Shown in pieces: positions 1 to 10,594 of a stretch of 64,000 nucleotides of DNA. The notes below the pieces were generated by a model. The model saw nothing but the letters and a program-made list of their open reading frames with translations, was not told where the DNA came from and ran no database searches. Source of the stretch: Prevotella sp. (GTDB lineage: Bacteria > Bacteroidota > Bacteroidia > Bacteroidales > Bacteroidaceae). Where the stretch lies: contig JAFTGB010000042.1 in the NCBI GenBank assembly GCA_017458125.1, forward strand, positions 42,045-106,044, in the 5' to 3' direction. The position numbers and the translations under genes were made by a program. How positions within the stretch are numbered: position 1 is the first letter of the stretch; the number at the start of each line of letters is the position of its first letter.

Positions 1-12
1 AGATTACGACCC

Positions 13-93
13 TTTTTTCCCGAGATTGATGGGTACAATCTCGGGAAAAAAGCATTGAAATCTCGGGAAAAATGAAAATTAATCTCGGGAAAA
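13..93. repeat. AATCTCGGGAAAA repeat cluster
   Basis: A 15-bp perfect inverted repeat (13-27 against 37-51) is followed by two further direct copies of the core AATCTCGGGAAAA at 59-71 and 81-93, all within 80 bp. No T-run follows the hairpin in the ychF direction. It may be the end of a repeat element or a regulator site of the gene to the left of the window; function unknown. Confidence 0.7.
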
Positions 94-194
94 CGTCAAA
101 CCGTCGCTGATAGAATGAGGCGATGGCGCCCATGTTTACAGGCCTTACCCGCAAATAAAGGCGACAGAAAGGGTGCTGTTCACAAAACTTTTTG

Positions 195-202
195 TACCTT
201 TG
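195..202 (+). promoter_or_regulatory. -7 box TACCTTTG for ychF
   Basis: Matches the Bacteroidetes -7 consensus TAnnTTTG and lies 30 bases upstream of the chosen ychF start. No convincing -33 TTTG is visible. Confidence 0.6.
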
Positions 203-231
203 CAGGCAGAAAACAAACATTAAAGAAAGAA

Positions 232-1332
232 ATGTCATTAAAATGTGGTATTGTAGGACTGCCTAACGTAGGCAAGTCTACGCTGTTTAACTGCCTGTCA
301 AGCGCAAAGGCTCAGGCAGCCAATTTCCCTTTTTGTACGATAGAACCTAACGTCGGCGTCATCACCGTTCCCGACGAAAGACTGACGAAGCTGGCCGAAC
401 TGGTGCACCCGGGGCGCATCGTGCCTGCCACGTGCGAGATAGTGGACATAGCCGGACTGGTGAAGGGTGCTTCTAAAGGTGAGGGCTTAGGCAACAAGTT
501 TTTAGGCAACATCCGCGAGACGGACGCCATCATCCATGTGCTGCGCTGCTTTGAGGACGAGAACATCACCCATGTGGACGGCACCATAGACCCCATCCGC
601 GACAAGGAAATCATCGACACCGAGCTGCAGCTGAAAGACTTGGAGACCATCGAGAGCCGACTGGCCAAGACCGAGAAGGCTGCTGCCGCCGGCAACAAGG
701 AGGCCAAGGTGGAGGTGACGGTGCTGAAGGCTTACAAGGAGGTGCTGGAGCAGGGCAAGAACGCCCGCATCGTGGAGTTTGAGTCGAAGGACGAGCAGGA
801 CTGCGCCCGCAACCTGTTTCTGCTGACGGCCAAGCCCGTGCTGTACGTGTGCAACGTCGGCGAAGCTGACGCCAAGAACGGCAACGCCTTCACCGAGAAG
901 GTAGAGCAATTGGCGCGCGAAGAGGGTGCCGAGTCGATGGTCATCGCGGCCAAGACAGAAGAGGACATCGCCGAATTGGAGTCGTACGAAGACAAGCAGC
1001 TGTTCTTGGAGGAGTTAGGACTGGAGGAGAGCGGCGTCAACCGCCTCATCAAGAAAGCCTACGCCCTGCTGAACTTAGAGACCTTTATCACCGCCGGCGA
1101 GATGGAGGTGAAAGCGTGGACGTACAAGAAGGGCTGGAAGGCTCCGCAGTGCGCCGGTGTCATCCATACCGACTTTGAGAAAGGTTTCATCCGTGCCGAG
1201 GTCATCAAGTACGACGACTACATCCAGTACGGCTCTGAGGCTGCTGTCCGCGAGGCTGGCAAAATGGGCATCGAGGGCAAGGACTACGTGGTGCAGGACG
1301 GCGACATCATGCACTTCCGGTTTAATGTTTAA
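232..1332 (+). CDS. ychF: Redox-regulated ATPase YchF (Obg-like)
   Basis: Cytosolic P-loop ATPase of the Obg/OLA1 family that binds ribosomes; in other bacteria it is tied to stress and translation control. The protein is 366 aa, the usual length. The G1 motif GLPNVGKST is near residue 8, DIAGLVKGAS follows near 65, and the C-terminal TGS domain ends in the typical DGDIMHFRFNV. The reading frame is open upstream to 115, but the ATG at 232 gives the conserved MSLKCGIVG start and lies downstream of the -7 box, so it is preferred. The next gene, lgt, follows after 78 bases. Confidence 0.95.
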   Translation: MSLKCGIVGLPNVGKSTLFNCLSSAKAQAANFPFCTIEPNVGVITVPDERLTKLAELVHPGRIVPATCEIVDIAGLVKGASKGEGLGNKFLGNIRETDAIIHVLRCFEDENITHVDGTIDPIRDKEIIDTELQLKDLETIESRLAKTEKAAAAGNKEAKVEVTVLKAYKEVLEQGKNARIVEFESKDEQDCARNLFLLTAKPVLYVCNVGEADAKNGNAFTEKVEQLAREEGAESMVIAAKTEEDIAELESYEDKQLFLEELGLEESGVNRLIKKAYALLNLETFITAGEMEVKAWTYKKGWKAPQCAGVIHTDFEKGFIRAEVIKYDDYIQYGSEAAVREAGKMGIEGKDYVVQDGDIMHFRFNV

Positions 1333-1344
1333 AAAGGCGAAATA

Positions 1345-1396
1345 CCGGGATACCGAACCGGAATGCCGGAATAACGGAATAACGGAATACCGAAAA
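1345..1396 (+). repeat. Short imperfect tandem repeat (GGAATAACGGAATAACG type)
   Basis: The ychF-lgt spacer is a run of near-repeats of 8-10 bases built on the word CGGAATA(A/C)C. It is one of several short-word arrays in this window. No promoter box is visible in it, so lgt may be co-transcribed with ychF. Confidence 0.5.
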
Positions 1397-1410
1397 AAAG
1401 AAATTAAAAA

Positions 1411-2226
1411 ATGAAAGAATTGCTATACATCACCTGGAATCCTAACGAGGGCTTCGGCCCTTTCCGTTGGTACGGACTGTGCTGGTTAGTGGGACTGGCA
1501 CTGGCTTATTTCGTCGTGAAACGGCTGTATAAGGAACAGAAAATAAAGGACGAGCTGTTCGACCCGCTGTTCATCTACTGCTTCATCGGCATCCTGGTGG
1601 GCGCGCGCTTAGGACACTGCATCTTCTATGAGCCTGACCACTACCTGACCTCCGTAAAAGGCTTCATCGAAATGCTGCTGCCCATCCGCTTCATGGCCGA
1701 TGGCGGATGGAAGTACATAGGCTTCCAGGGACTGGCATCGCACGGCGGCACACTGGGACTCATCATCGCCCTGTGGATGTACGTCAGAAAGACGAAAATC
1801 GGCATCTGGACCGTACTCGACAACATCGCCATAGCCACCGGCACCACGGCGTGCTTCATCCGACTGGGCAACCTGATGAACTCGGAAATCATCGGCAAGG
1901 TGACGGATGTGCCCTGGGCGTTCATCTTTGAACGTGTCGACATGCTGCCACGCCACCCCGGACAACTCTACGAGGCCATTGCCTACGGCATCCTGTTCGG
2001 CATCATGTGGTGGATGCACAAGCGCATGCCGGAAAAGATAGGGACAGGATGGTACTTCGGCTTCTGCCTCTTCTACATCTTTACCTTCCGCTTCTTCATT
2101 GAGTACACCAAAGAGATACAGGAAGCCTTTGAAGCCTCGATGCCGCTCGACATGGGTCAAATTCTTTCCATACCGTTTATCATCGTCGGACTCGTCTGCA
2201 TGGTAAGAGGGAAAGCAAAAGAATAG
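1411..2226 (+). CDS. lgt: Prolipoprotein diacylglyceryl transferase
   Basis: Inner-membrane enzyme that moves diacylglycerol from phosphatidylglycerol to the lipobox cysteine of prolipoproteins, the first step of lipoprotein maturation. It is 271 aa with about seven membrane segments. Family motifs seen: FRWYGLCW at the first membrane segment, GARLGH near 71, ASHGGTLG near 108, the signature [14 protein letters not shown] near 149, and RFFIEYTKE near 230. It ends 21 bases from the convergent mutS stop. Confidence 0.95.
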   Translation: MKELLYITWNPNEGFGPFRWYGLCWLVGLALAYFVVKRLYKEQKIKDELFDPLFIYCFIGILVGARLGHCIFYEPDHYLTSVKGFIEMLLPIRFMADGGWKYIGFQGLASHGGTLGLIIALWMYVRKTKIGIWTVLDNIAIATGTTACFIRLGNLMNSEIIGKVTDVPWAFIFERVDMLPRHPGQLYEAIAYGILFGIMWWMHKRMPEKIGTGWYFGFCLFYIFTFRFFIEYTKEIQEAFEASMPLDMGQILSIPFIIVGLVCMVRGKAKE

Positions 2227-2247
2227 ACGCAACAGCCTGAACAGGGC

Positions 2248-4902
2248 TTATCGGCCGCTGACTATCTTCTTAATCTCGTTGAGCTTGTTGAGGGCTTCCA
2301 ACGGCGTCAGGTTATTGACGTCAAGGCCGAGTATCTCGTCGCGCACTTGACAGAGCACGGGGTCATCCAACTGGAAGAAAGAGAGTTGCATGCCCTCGCG
2401 GCTTTGGGCTATCTCTGCCGTAGGCTTGCCCACCGTACCCACCTGCGCATTGTCACTCTCCAACTGTTTAAGGATGACGTTGGCACGCTTGACAATGCTC
2501 TTGGGCATACCGGCTATTTCGGCCACATGGATACCGAAGGAGTGCTCACTGCCGCCACGCTCCAGCTTGCGCAGGAAGATGACTTTGCCGTCAACCTCCT
2601 TCACCGAGACGTTATAGTTCTTGATGCGCTTGAAGTTCTTCTCCATCTCGTTCAACTCATGGTAGTGGGTGGCGAAGAGCGTGCGGGCACGGGCTTTGGG
2701 CTGCTCGTGCAAGTATTCGACGATAGCCCAGGCTATGGAAATGCCATCGTATGTTGATGTGCCACGCCCCAACTCGTCGAAGAGTACCAACGAGCGTGGC
2801 GTTACGTTATTCAGGATATTGGAAGCCTCGGTCATCTCCACCATGAACGTTGACTCACCTAACGAGATGTTGTCTGACGCTCCCACACGAGTGAAAATCT
2901 TGTCAACCAAACCTATGTGTGCGCTCTCTGCAGGCACAAAGGAACCTATCTGCGCCAACAGAACTATCAGGGCCGTCTGGCGAAGCAGGGCGGACTTACC
3001 GGCCATATTGGGACCGGTGATGATGATAATCTGCTGGCGATCCTGGTCGAGCAGGATGTCGTTAGGCACGTAATGCTCACCTATGGGCAACTGTGTCTCG
3101 ATGACAGGATGGCGACCCTGGCGGATATCAATGATGTCTTGCGACGAAACCACCGGGCGCACGTAATGCAGTTCCTCTGCGGTCTTGGCAGCGCTAAGCA
3201 AACAGTCGAGGTTGGCAATGGCATTGGCGTTCTGCTGTATCTGAGGGATGAACGCCTGAGCGGCCACCACCAGCTCACTGAAGAGCCGCTGTTCTAAAGA
3301 GAGTATGCGGTCCTCGGCACCTAATATCTTTTCTTCGTACTCCTTCAACTCCTGCGTAATGTAACGCTCGGCTTGTGCTAACGTCTGCTTGCGCACCCAC
3401 TCCTGCGGCACTTTGTCCTTATAAGTGTTGCGTACTTCAAGATAGTAGCCGAAGACATTGTTGTAGCCTATCTTCAGCGAGGCTATGCCTGTCTGACGAG
3501 CCTCGCGCTCCTGGATCTGCAACAGGTAGTCTTTACCCGAATAAGCGATATGGCGCAGGTCGTCGAGTTCGGCATTGACACCATCACGGATGACACCACC
3601 CTTCTGCACCAGTTGGGGCGGGTCGTTCTGTATTTCGCGTGCTATGCGGTCACGGAGCTCTTCGCAAAGAGAAAGGCGCTCCCCTACCCTGCGGAGCGAC
3701 TCGTTGACGGTGCCTGACGCCTCTCCGTCAGTCACTGAGGCTTCATGGCAGGCAGCCTTGATGGGGGCGATGGCTTGCAGGGCGACCTTCAGCTGTACCA
3801 TCTCACGAGGACTGACGCGACCGGTGGCCACTTTGGACACGATACGCTCCAAGTCGCCTATGCTATGCAGGTGGTCGTCAATACACTGGCGGAAATCGGG
3901 TTCACGGAAAAAGTAGTCAACGATGTCCAAACGCTGGTTGATGGGTTTCTCGTCTTTGAGGGGAAACACCAGCCAACGGCGCAGCAGTCGGCCACCCATC
4001 GGACTGACAGTGCGGTCGATGACGTCAAGCAACGACTTGCCATCCTCCTGCATGGTGCTGACAAGTTCCAAAGAGCGGACAGTGAACTTGTCCAAGCGTA
4101 CGTAACGCTCCTCCTCGATGCGCGACAGCGATGTGATGTGAGCTATCTGCGTATGGAGCGTCTGCTCCAAGTATTGCAGGATGGCACCGGCAGCCACTAC
4201 CCCACTCTTCAGGTGGTCGACACCGAAACCTTTGAGCGACTTGACATTGAAGTGCTTGTAGAGTTTCTGGTGGGCGGTCTGTTCGGTAAATACCCAGTCG
4301 TCCATCTCGAACGTCACGAGTCGGGAGCCGAAGTAGCGCTCGAAGTCTTTGCGGCAGTCACGGTTGTAGAGCACTTCCTTAGGTTGGAAGTTGCCAATGA
4401 GCTTTTCCACATAGTCGTAGGTACCTTCGCCAGTCAGGAACTCACCGGTCGAAATGTCAAGAAAAGCCACACCACAAACGGCTTTTCCAAAGTGCACCGC
4501 ACAAAGAAAGTTGTTCTCTTTGTAATTGAGCACCGTGTCCTGCATGGCCACACCAGGCGTAACCAGCTCTGTAATGCCGCGCTTGACGAGCTTCTTGGTC
4601 AGCTTGGGGTCCTCCAACTGGTCACAGATGGCCACACGTTTGCCGGCACGGATGAGTTTGGGGAGATAGGTGTCAAGGGCATGGTGCGGAAAACCGGCCA
4701 TCTCGTCGCCTTTCACCCCCGCCCCATTGTTGCGGTGTGTCAGGGTAATTCCTAATATCTGGGCTGCTATGACGGCATCGTCGCAGTATGTTTCGTAAAA
4801 GTCACCACACCGAAACAGCAATAAAGCCTCTGGGTGTTTTGCCTTGAGGTCAAAAAACTGCTTCATCATGGGGGTTAGCTCCTTACCCTCTTTCTTTACC
4901 AT
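2248..4902 (-). CDS. mutS: DNA mismatch repair protein MutS
   Basis: Mismatch recognition ATPase of 884 aa. The N-terminal mismatch-binding domain carries the GDFYE wedge motif (near residue 32). The C-terminal ABC-type ATPase has Walker [10 protein letters not shown] and Walker [14 protein letters not shown]. The frame stays open upstream to 4932, but that part contains the -7 box (4922-4929), so translation must start later; ATG at 4902 gives [13 protein letters not shown], as in relatives. Convergent with lgt. No mutL is present in the window. Confidence 0.95.
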   Translation of the reverse strand: MVKKEGKELTPMMKQFFDLKAKHPEALLLFRCGDFYETYCDDAVIAAQILGITLTHRNNGAGVKGDEMAGFPHHALDTYLPKLIRAGKRVAICDQLEDPKLTKKLVKRGITELVTPGVAMQDTVLNYKENNFLCAVHFGKAVCGVAFLDISTGEFLTGEGTYDYVEKLIGNFQPKEVLYNRDCRKDFERYFGSRLVTFEMDDWVFTEQTAHQKLYKHFNVKSLKGFGVDHLKSGVVAAGAILQYLEQTLHTQIAHITSLSRIEEERYVRLDKFTVRSLELVSTMQEDGKSLLDVIDRTVSPMGGRLLRRWLVFPLKDEKPINQRLDIVDYFFREPDFRQCIDDHLHSIGDLERIVSKVATGRVSPREMVQLKVALQAIAPIKAACHEASVTDGEASGTVNESLRRVGERLSLCEELRDRIAREIQNDPPQLVQKGGVIRDGVNAELDDLRHIAYSGKDYLLQIQEREARQTGIASLKIGYNNVFGYYLEVRNTYKDKVPQEWVRKQTLAQAERYITQELKEYEEKILGAEDRILSLEQRLFSELVVAAQAFIPQIQQNANAIANLDCLLSAAKTAEELHYVRPVVSSQDIIDIRQGRHPVIETQLPIGEHYVPNDILLDQDRQQIIIITGPNMAGKSALLRQTALIVLLAQIGSFVPAESAHIGLVDKIFTRVGASDNISLGESTFMVEMTEASNILNNVTPRSLVLFDELGRGTSTYDGISIAWAIVEYLHEQPKARARTLFATHYHELNEMEKNFKRIKNYNVSVKEVDGKVIFLRKLERGGSEHSFGIHVAEIAGMPKSIVKRANVILKQLESDNAQVGTVGKPTAEIAQSREGMQLSFFQLDDPVLCQVRDEILGLDVNNLTPLEALNKLNEIKKIVSGR

Positions 4903-4921
4903 TGTTCTAATTTTTAAGGTG

Positions 4922-4929
4922 CAAAGATA
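4922..4929 (-). promoter_or_regulatory. -7 box TATCTTTG for mutS
   Basis: Read on the minus strand, 20 bases upstream of the mutS ATG. It directly abuts the terminator of the upstream gene. Confidence 0.65.
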
Positions 4930-4930
4930 C

Positions 4931-4964
4931 AAAAAACGGGTGAAACTACCAAGAGTTCCACCCG
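4931..4964 (-). terminator. Rho-independent terminator of the secreted-protein gene
   Basis: On the minus strand a CGGGTG...CACCCG stem (4937-4964, with an inner AACT/AGTT extension and a 6-base loop) is followed by six Ts (4931-4936). It insulates mutS from the gene upstream. Confidence 0.75.
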
Positions 4965-4986
4965 AATTAGTAAGGATTTTGAGTGA

Positions 4987-6036
4987 TTATTTATTGATGA
5001 GCTTCTTGCCACCTTTTATAATCAAACCCTTAAAACTGTTGCTCACACGCTGACCTGCCATGTTGTAGGCAGGGGCGTTTTTATCCACGTCGGCCTTGAC
5101 GGCGGCAACACCGGTAATGATTGTGACAGAATTACCCGTAAATTCATAAGCTGATGATGACTTAATACCTGTAACTCCACAATACTTGGCAACTTCACCT
5201 TCTATAAGCACTTCCTTGCCAAGATTATTTGTATTGTCAACAAGATTAAGAGCGGCTCTTACAGCACCAGTAGGCAACTGTATGGGTATTACAGTTTCTA
5301 CGTTTGCAGTAGCGGAAAGACCTATATTGCTGGCAACAGGATTTCCTGATGACAGTTCACTACCCATGGACGTGTTTACACAGCCAGCTATATAGCCTTT
5401 AACCCATACTTTTCCTGAAGGATAAGCACCTTCTCCAATAGCCTGAATTTCAGTTACAGTATAAGGGTTTGCTTTCTCTCCCTTTGCATTGGGATCATCA
5501 TCGGCTACCTCTTTGGTACCATCTAACAGGTAAAGGAAAGGAAGCACTGCTCCTTCTTGAGCTTCAGCATAGCTCCCATAAGAAGAATGGGTTGGTGAAT
5601 ACTGAATGTACTTACTGACGCTAACATTGGTAATTTTGAAAAAACCCTCACTATTAGAAACACTCCAAACCTGTCCCTCTGTGGGAGCTGCATCGAAATT
5701 AAAGCTATCGTAAGTGCCTTTTTGATAAAGGTACTTATTATTGCTCATCTGAATGGTAAAACCACCGTCTGTTGCAGTAAACAAGAAGACATTGTCAGCA
5801 TCTTCCAGCTCAATAGTACCATCTGACTCTGTAGCATCAAACACACTGAGATAACCATACTTTCTTGTGTCAAGCTTGGCCACCTTCAATTTGTCATCTA
5901 CCTTAGCAGCAATCAGATAGGATTTACCACTCTCAATAGTAGTTGCCTTTTTGTAAACATAAACCGTTTTGGCATTGCTCACAGTCGTGAGGAGCATTAA
6001 AGCCAAAAACAACGAAAAGCGTAAAAATTTGTTCAT
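4987..6036 (-). CDS. Secreted DUF6359-like OB-fold protein with Bacteroidales C-terminal tail
   Basis: Protein of 349 aa with a signal peptide (about residues 1-23, ending SNA). The N-terminal half has no family I recognise. The middle (about 170-310) reads like the secreted OB-fold DUF6359 group (KVWVKGYIAGCVNT, then PIQLP and VLIEGEVAKYCG). It ends in YNMAGQRV...GLIIKGGKK, a tail common on secreted Prevotella proteins. The ATG at 6036 was chosen over an upstream GTG at 6042. Monocistronic: its own -7 box and terminator. Function unknown. Confidence 0.75.
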   Translation of the reverse strand: MNKFLRFSLFLALMLLTTVSNAKTVYVYKKATTIESGKSYLIAAKVDDKLKVAKLDTRKYGYLSVFDATESDGTIELEDADNVFLFTATDGGFTIQMSNNKYLYQKGTYDSFNFDAAPTEGQVWSVSNSEGFFKITNVSVSKYIQYSPTHSSYGSYAEAQEGAVLPFLYLLDGTKEVADDDPNAKGEKANPYTVTEIQAIGEGAYPSGKVWVKGYIAGCVNTSMGSELSSGNPVASNIGLSATANVETVIPIQLPTGAVRAALNLVDNTNNLGKEVLIEGEVAKYCGVTGIKSSSAYEFTGNSVTIITGVAAVKADVDKNAPAYNMAGQRVSNSFKGLIIKGGKKLINK

Positions 6037-6077
6037 AAGCACTTAATGATTTAGTGAATACTATGTTAACTGTGGTG

Positions 6078-6085
6078 CAAAGATA
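6078..6085 (-). promoter_or_regulatory. -7 box TATCTTTG for the secreted protein
   Basis: Minus-strand match to TAnnTTTG, 42 bases upstream of the ATG at 6036. Confidence 0.65.
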
Positions 6086-6130
6086 TACAAAAATTATGAT
6101 ACTGAGAAGTGGAAAACGAATTATTTTTGC

Positions 6131-6157
6131 TTGTTCCGAAAAATTATCGTATCTTTG
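6131..6157 (+). promoter_or_regulatory. leuS promoter (-33 TTG, -7 TATCTTTG)
   Basis: TTG at 6131-6133 and TATCTTTG at 6150-6157 are spaced as in Bacteroidetes housekeeping promoters. It is divergent from the promoter at 6078-6085. Confidence 0.7.
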
Positions 6158-6195
6158 CAACCTATAAGGTTGAAAACAATAAAATACACATTGAT

Positions 6196-9045
6196 ATGGA
6201 ATACAATTTCAGACAAATTGAACAGAAATGGCAGAAGCGCTGGGTGGAAAACGGTACCTATCGCGTAGTGGAAGACGAACACAAGAAGAAATTCTATGTG
6301 CTGAACATGTTCCCCTACCCCAGCGGAGCCGGCTTGCACGTGGGTCATCCTCTTGGCTATATAGCCTCCGACATCTATGCCCGCTACAAGCGTCAGCAAG
6401 GTTTCAACGTGTTGAACCCCATGGGTTACGACGCCTACGGACTGCCCGCAGAGCAATATGCCATCCAAACCGGTCAGCATCCTGAGAAAACCACGTTCGA
6501 AAATATTGACCGCTATCGCTCACAGTTAGACAAGATAGGCTTCTCCTTTGATTGGGAACGCGAGGTCAGAACATGCGATCCCATCTACTACAAATGGACA
6601 CAGTGGGCATTCCAGCGTATGTTCAAGAGCTACTTCAGCCTCTCGTCGAAGAAAGCCCAGCCTACCATCAAGCTCATCGAACACTTCGAGCTGATGGGTA
6701 CCGAGAACTGTAACGCCTTAGGCACTGAGGAACTGCACTTCACAGCCTCTGACTGGGCTTCCTTCTCGGAAAAGAAGAAGCAGGAGGTGCTGATGAACTA
6801 CCGCATAGCCTACCTGGCCGACACGATGGTGAACTGGTGTCCGAAGCTCGGCACGGTGCTGGCCAACGACGAGGTGGTGGATGGTGTCAGCGTGCGTGGC
6901 GGCTATCCCGTGGTGCAGAAGAAGATGCGCCAGTGGTGCCTGCGTGTCAGTGCATACGCCCAGCGTCTGTTAGACGGCTTGGAAGAGATTGACTGGACAG
7001 ACTCGCTGAAGGAGACCCAGCGCAACTGGATAGGACGAAGCGAGGGTACGGAAGTGGAGTTCAAGGTGGCTGATAGCGATAAGCACTTCACTATCTTCAC
7101 AACGAGAGCTGACACGATGTTTGGCGTGACGTTCATGGTGCTGGCACCTGAATCAGACCTCGTTGCCGAGTTGACTACCCCTGAGCAGAAGCAGGCTGTA
7201 GACGAGTATCTGGAATATGTGAAGAAGCGCACGGAGCGTGACCGCCAGATGGATCACAAGGTGACGGGTGTCTTTTCAGGAAGCTATGCTATCAATCCGT
7301 TTACTGAAGAAAGGATACCTATCTGGATAGCCGAGTACGTATTGGCTGGCTACGGTACTGGTGCCATCATGGCCGTGCCTGCCCACGATAGCCGCGACTA
7401 TGCCTTTGCCAAGCACTTCAACCTGCCCATCATCCCAGTGATTGAGGGTGCAGACGTCAGCGAAGAGAGCTTCGATGCCAAGGACGGCATCATGTGCAAC
7501 TCTGCTTCGGACAAGTTCTCGCTCAACGGGCTCACCGTCAAGGAGGCTATTGCTGCCACTAAGAAATACGTCACGGAGCAAGGTCTTGGCCGCGTGAAGG
7601 TGAACTATCGCCTGAGGGATGCCATCTTCTCGCGTCAGCGTTATTGGGGTGAGCCGTTCCCTGTCTACTACAAGGACGATATGCCCTATATGATTCCCAA
7701 GGAATGCCTGCCTTTAGAGTTGCCCGAGATTGACAAGTATCAGCCCACGGAGACGGGTGAACCCCCATTGGGACGCGCCAAGGTGTGGGCCTGGGACACG
7801 AAGACAGACAAGGTGGTATCGAAAGACCTCATCGACAACAAAACCGTCTTCCCCTTGGAGCTGAACACCATGCCGGGCTTTGCAGGTTCAAGTGCCTACT
7901 ATCTGCGCTACATGGACCCCAAGAACGAGAAGGCTTTGGTAAGCCGCGATGCGGATGAATACTGGCGCAACGTCGACCTCTATGTAGGAGGTACGGAACA
8001 TGCTACTGGCCACTTGATTTATTCACGCTTCTGGAACAAGTTCCTTTATGACTCTGGCTACTCTTGCGAGGACGAACCCTTCAAGAAACTGGTTAACCAG
8101 GGTATGATACAGGGTCGAAGCAATTTTGTGTACCGCATAGAAAACGAGGGTAGCGACAAGGGTAAGTTCGTCAGTTTCGGACTGAAAGACAACTACCAGA
8201 CGACACCTATACACGTAGACGTGAACATCGTCTCTGCCGATGTGCTCGACATCGAGGCCTTTAAGGCTTGGCGCCCTGAGTACAAAAACGCTGAGTTCAT
8301 TCTGGAGAACGGCAAGTACATCTGCGGATGGGCAATAGAGAAGATGTCTAAGTCGATGTTCAACGTGGTGAACCCGGACATGATTGTTGAGAAGTACGGT
8401 GCCGACACGCTGCGTCTGTATGAGATGTTCTTAGGACCTGTAGAACAGTCGAAGCCCTGGGACACTAACGGCATTGACGGCTGTCACCGTTTCCTGAAGA
8501 AGTTCTGGGCACTGTTCTACGGCAACAGCCGTGAGAACCCTGATGGCCAGTTGTTAGTTGACGACTCTGAACCCACGAAGGAAGCCCTGAAGAGTGTTCA
8601 CAAACTCATTAAAAAGGTGTCGCAGGACATTGAGGTATTCTCGTACAACACCAGCATTTCAGCCTTCATGATTTGTGTCAATGAACTGTCACAGCAGAAG
8701 TGCAAGAGTCGTGAAGCGCTGAAGACACTGGTCATCCTCATTGCTCCCTTTGCACCCCATATAGCCGAAGAGCTGTGGGAGGCCTTAGGCGGGCAGGGTA
8801 GTGTCTGCGACGCTAAATGGCCGGAATGGAACGAGGAGTATCTGGTAGAGAACACCGTCAAGTTGGGTGTGGCATTCAACGGCAAGACCCGTTTTGACAT
8901 GGAGTTTGCCGCCGATGCCGACAACCAAACCATCCAAGAGAGCGTGCTGGCCGACGAGCGTGCTACAAAATACGTTGACGGCAAGCCTATTGTCAAGGTT
9001 ATCATCGTCCCTAAGCGTATGGTGAACATTGTCTTGGGTAAGTAA
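6196..9045 (+). CDS. leuS: Leucine-tRNA ligase
   Basis: Class I aminoacyl-tRNA synthetase that charges tRNA-Leu; cytosolic, 949 aa (longer than the roughly 860 of E. coli, as usual in Bacteroidetes). The HIGH-type motif HVGH is at residues 48-51 after FPYPSGAG, the CP1 editing domain spans about 230-430, and KMSKS is near 715. The frame extends upstream to 6109, but the promoter lies inside that part; ATG at 6196 gives the conserved [12 protein letters not shown] start. The YitT-like gene follows almost at once. Confidence 0.95.
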   Translation: MEYNFRQIEQKWQKRWVENGTYRVVEDEHKKKFYVLNMFPYPSGAGLHVGHPLGYIASDIYARYKRQQGFNVLNPMGYDAYGLPAEQYAIQTGQHPEKTTFENIDRYRSQLDKIGFSFDWEREVRTCDPIYYKWTQWAFQRMFKSYFSLSSKKAQPTIKLIEHFELMGTENCNALGTEELHFTASDWASFSEKKKQEVLMNYRIAYLADTMVNWCPKLGTVLANDEVVDGVSVRGGYPVVQKKMRQWCLRVSAYAQRLLDGLEEIDWTDSLKETQRNWIGRSEGTEVEFKVADSDKHFTIFTTRADTMFGVTFMVLAPESDLVAELTTPEQKQAVDEYLEYVKKRTERDRQMDHKVTGVFSGSYAINPFTEERIPIWIAEYVLAGYGTGAIMAVPAHDSRDYAFAKHFNLPIIPVIEGADVSEESFDAKDGIMCNSASDKFSLNGLTVKEAIAATKKYVTEQGLGRVKVNYRLRDAIFSRQRYWGEPFPVYYKDDMPYMIPKECLPLELPEIDKYQPTETGEPPLGRAKVWAWDTKTDKVVSKDLIDNKTVFPLELNTMPGFAGSSAYYLRYMDPKNEKALVSRDADEYWRNVDLYVGGTEHATGHLIYSRFWNKFLYDSGYSCEDEPFKKLVNQGMIQGRSNFVYRIENEGSDKGKFVSFGLKDNYQTTPIHVDVNIVSADVLDIEAFKAWRPEYKNAEFILENGKYICGWAIEKMSKSMFNVVNPDMIVEKYGADTLRLYEMFLGPVEQSKPWDTNGIDGCHRFLKKFWALFYGNSRENPDGQLLVDDSEPTKEALKSVHKLIKKVSQDIEVFSYNTSISAFMICVNELSQQKCKSREALKTLVILIAPFAPHIAEELWEALGGQGSVCDAKWPEWNEEYLVENTVKLGVAFNGKTRFDMEFAADADNQTIQESVLADERATKYVDGKPIVKVIIVPKRMVNIVLGK

Positions 9046-9048
9046 GTG

Positions 9049-10020
9049 ATGACACTGAACCACAGAATAATATGGAATGAAGCCAAGGACTATTTCTTTA
9101 TAGCCCTTGGCCTTCTTATCTATACCATTGCTTTCACCGTGTTTCTCATGCCCTACCAGATAGTAGCCGGTGGCGTAACAGGTCTTTCTGCCATCATCTA
9201 CTACGCTACGGGGTTTCATCTGGAGAACACCTACATCATCATCAACGGTCTTTTGCTGATAGTAGCACTGAAGATATTGGGCGTGAAATTCCTGATGAAG
9301 ACCATCTTCGCCATCTTTACCCTTTACTTCATGCTGATATTTGCTCAGGAACTTATTCCCAAGCAAGATAACGGTCTGCCCTTCAAACTGATGGGCGAGG
9401 GGCAGGACTTCATGTCGATGATTATAGGTTGCTTCATGACGGGCATTGCGCTGGCTACGGTATTTCTGCACAATGGTTCCACGGGCGGCACCGACATCAT
9501 TGCCGCCAGCATCAACAAGTACCATAATGTGTCGCTGGGCTCTGTGCTTATTACTGTCGACTTTTGCATCATCGGCTCATGTATGTTCTTCCCCCAGTTC
9601 GGCACCTATCTGGAACGTGCCCACAAGGTCATGTTCGGCTTCTGCGTAATGGCCATGGAGAACTATGTGCTTGACTATGTGATGAACGCCCGTCGACAGT
9701 CAGTACAGTTTATGATTTTCAGTAATAAATGGCAGGAGATAGCCAACGCCATCGGCACACAAATGAACCACGGAGTGACCATCCTTGACGGTCATGGCTG
9801 GTACACCGGTCACAAGATGAAGGTGCTCTGCATCTTGGCCAAGAAAAGTGAGAGCATCAACATGTTCCGACTCATCAAAATGATAGACCCCAATGCTTTT
9901 GTATCACAGTCAAGTGTCATTGGTGTCTACGGCGAAGGCTTTGACGAAATGAAAGTAAGTATCAGGAAAGAAAAGAAAAATGAAGATAGTATTCGCAACA
10001 AACAACCAGCACAAACTTGA
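9049..10020 (+). CDS. YitT family membrane protein (DUF161 + DUF2179)
   Basis: Integral membrane protein of 323 aa with about six membrane segments (residues 15-220), including the family motif [10 protein letters not shown] and a second [11 protein letters not shown], then a cytosolic DUF2179 domain (about 225-315). The family is annotated as a transporter of unknown substrate. The start could be GTG 9046 or ATG 9049; ATG is preferred. It lies 3 bases after the leuS stop and overlaps rdgB by 41 bases, so the three genes probably form an operon. Confidence 0.85.
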   Translation: MTLNHRIIWNEAKDYFFIALGLLIYTIAFTVFLMPYQIVAGGVTGLSAIIYYATGFHLENTYIIINGLLLIVALKILGVKFLMKTIFAIFTLYFMLIFAQELIPKQDNGLPFKLMGEGQDFMSMIIGCFMTGIALATVFLHNGSTGGTDIIAASINKYHNVSLGSVLITVDFCIIGSCMFFPQFGTYLERAHKVMFGFCVMAMENYVLDYVMNARRQSVQFMIFSNKWQEIANAIGTQMNHGVTILDGHGWYTGHKMKVLCILAKKSESINMFRLIKMIDPNAFVSQSSVIGVYGEGFDEMKVSIRKEKKNEDSIRNKQPAQT

Positions 10021-10591
10021 CGAGATTCGCAGCATACTGGGAAAAGATATTGAAGTGGTATCGCTGGCCGATATAGGATGTCATGAGGACATACCAGAGA
10101 CGGGAAACACGCTGGAAGAGAACGCCCTGATGAAGGCTCAATACGTCTACGACCACTATCATGTCAACTGCTTTGCTGACGACACCGGCTTAGAGGTTGA
10201 AGCCCTTAATGGTGCCCCTGGTGTCTACAGTGCACGCTATGCCGGTGGGGTAGGGCATGACTCGCAGGCCAACATGGACAAGCTGCTCAACGAACTGAAA
10301 GACGAGGACAACCTCCGTGCCCGTTTCCGTACCGTCATCGCGCTGATAGAGAAGAAAGACGTCTGTCCCTGCGGCTGTACCAGCATCAAGCAGATACACC
10401 GCTTCGAGGGCATCGTCAACGGTCAGATAACACGTCAGAAGAGTGGGGCAGAGGGCTTCGGATACGACCCCATCTTCCAACCCGACGGCTACGACAAAAC
10501 CTTTGCCGAACTGGGTACCGAAGTCAAGAACCACATCAGCCATCGTGCCCGTGCCACCCAAAAATTAGCAGAATATCTAAAGACGTTATAA
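9980..10591 (+). CDS. rdgB: Non-canonical purine NTP pyrophosphatase (RdgB/HAM1)
   Basis: Hydrolyses dITP, ITP and XTP to monophosphates to keep deaminated purines out of DNA and RNA. The protein is 203 aa, begins [16 protein letters not shown] (phosphate-binding N-terminal motif), and has [17 protein letters not shown] and the C-terminal SHRARA motif. A short insert around residues 130-145 contains CPCGC, which could bind metal; I do not know this from the E. coli enzyme. It overlaps the preceding gene by 41 bases. Confidence 0.93.
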   Translation: MKIVFATNNQHKLDEIRSILGKDIEVVSLADIGCHEDIPETGNTLEENALMKAQYVYDHYHVNCFADDTGLEVEALNGAPGVYSARYAGGVGHDSQANMDKLLNELKDEDNLRARFRTVIALIEKKDVCPCGCTSIKQIHRFEGIVNGQITRQKSGAEGFGYDPIFQPDGYDKTFAELGTEVKNHISHRARATQKLAEYLKTL

Positions 10592-10594
10592 ATT

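Noticed and set aside
3745-4755. Long plus-strand open frame (336 codons) opposite mutS
   Set aside because: It is a shadow of the mutS reading frame; no promoter, start context or recognisable protein.
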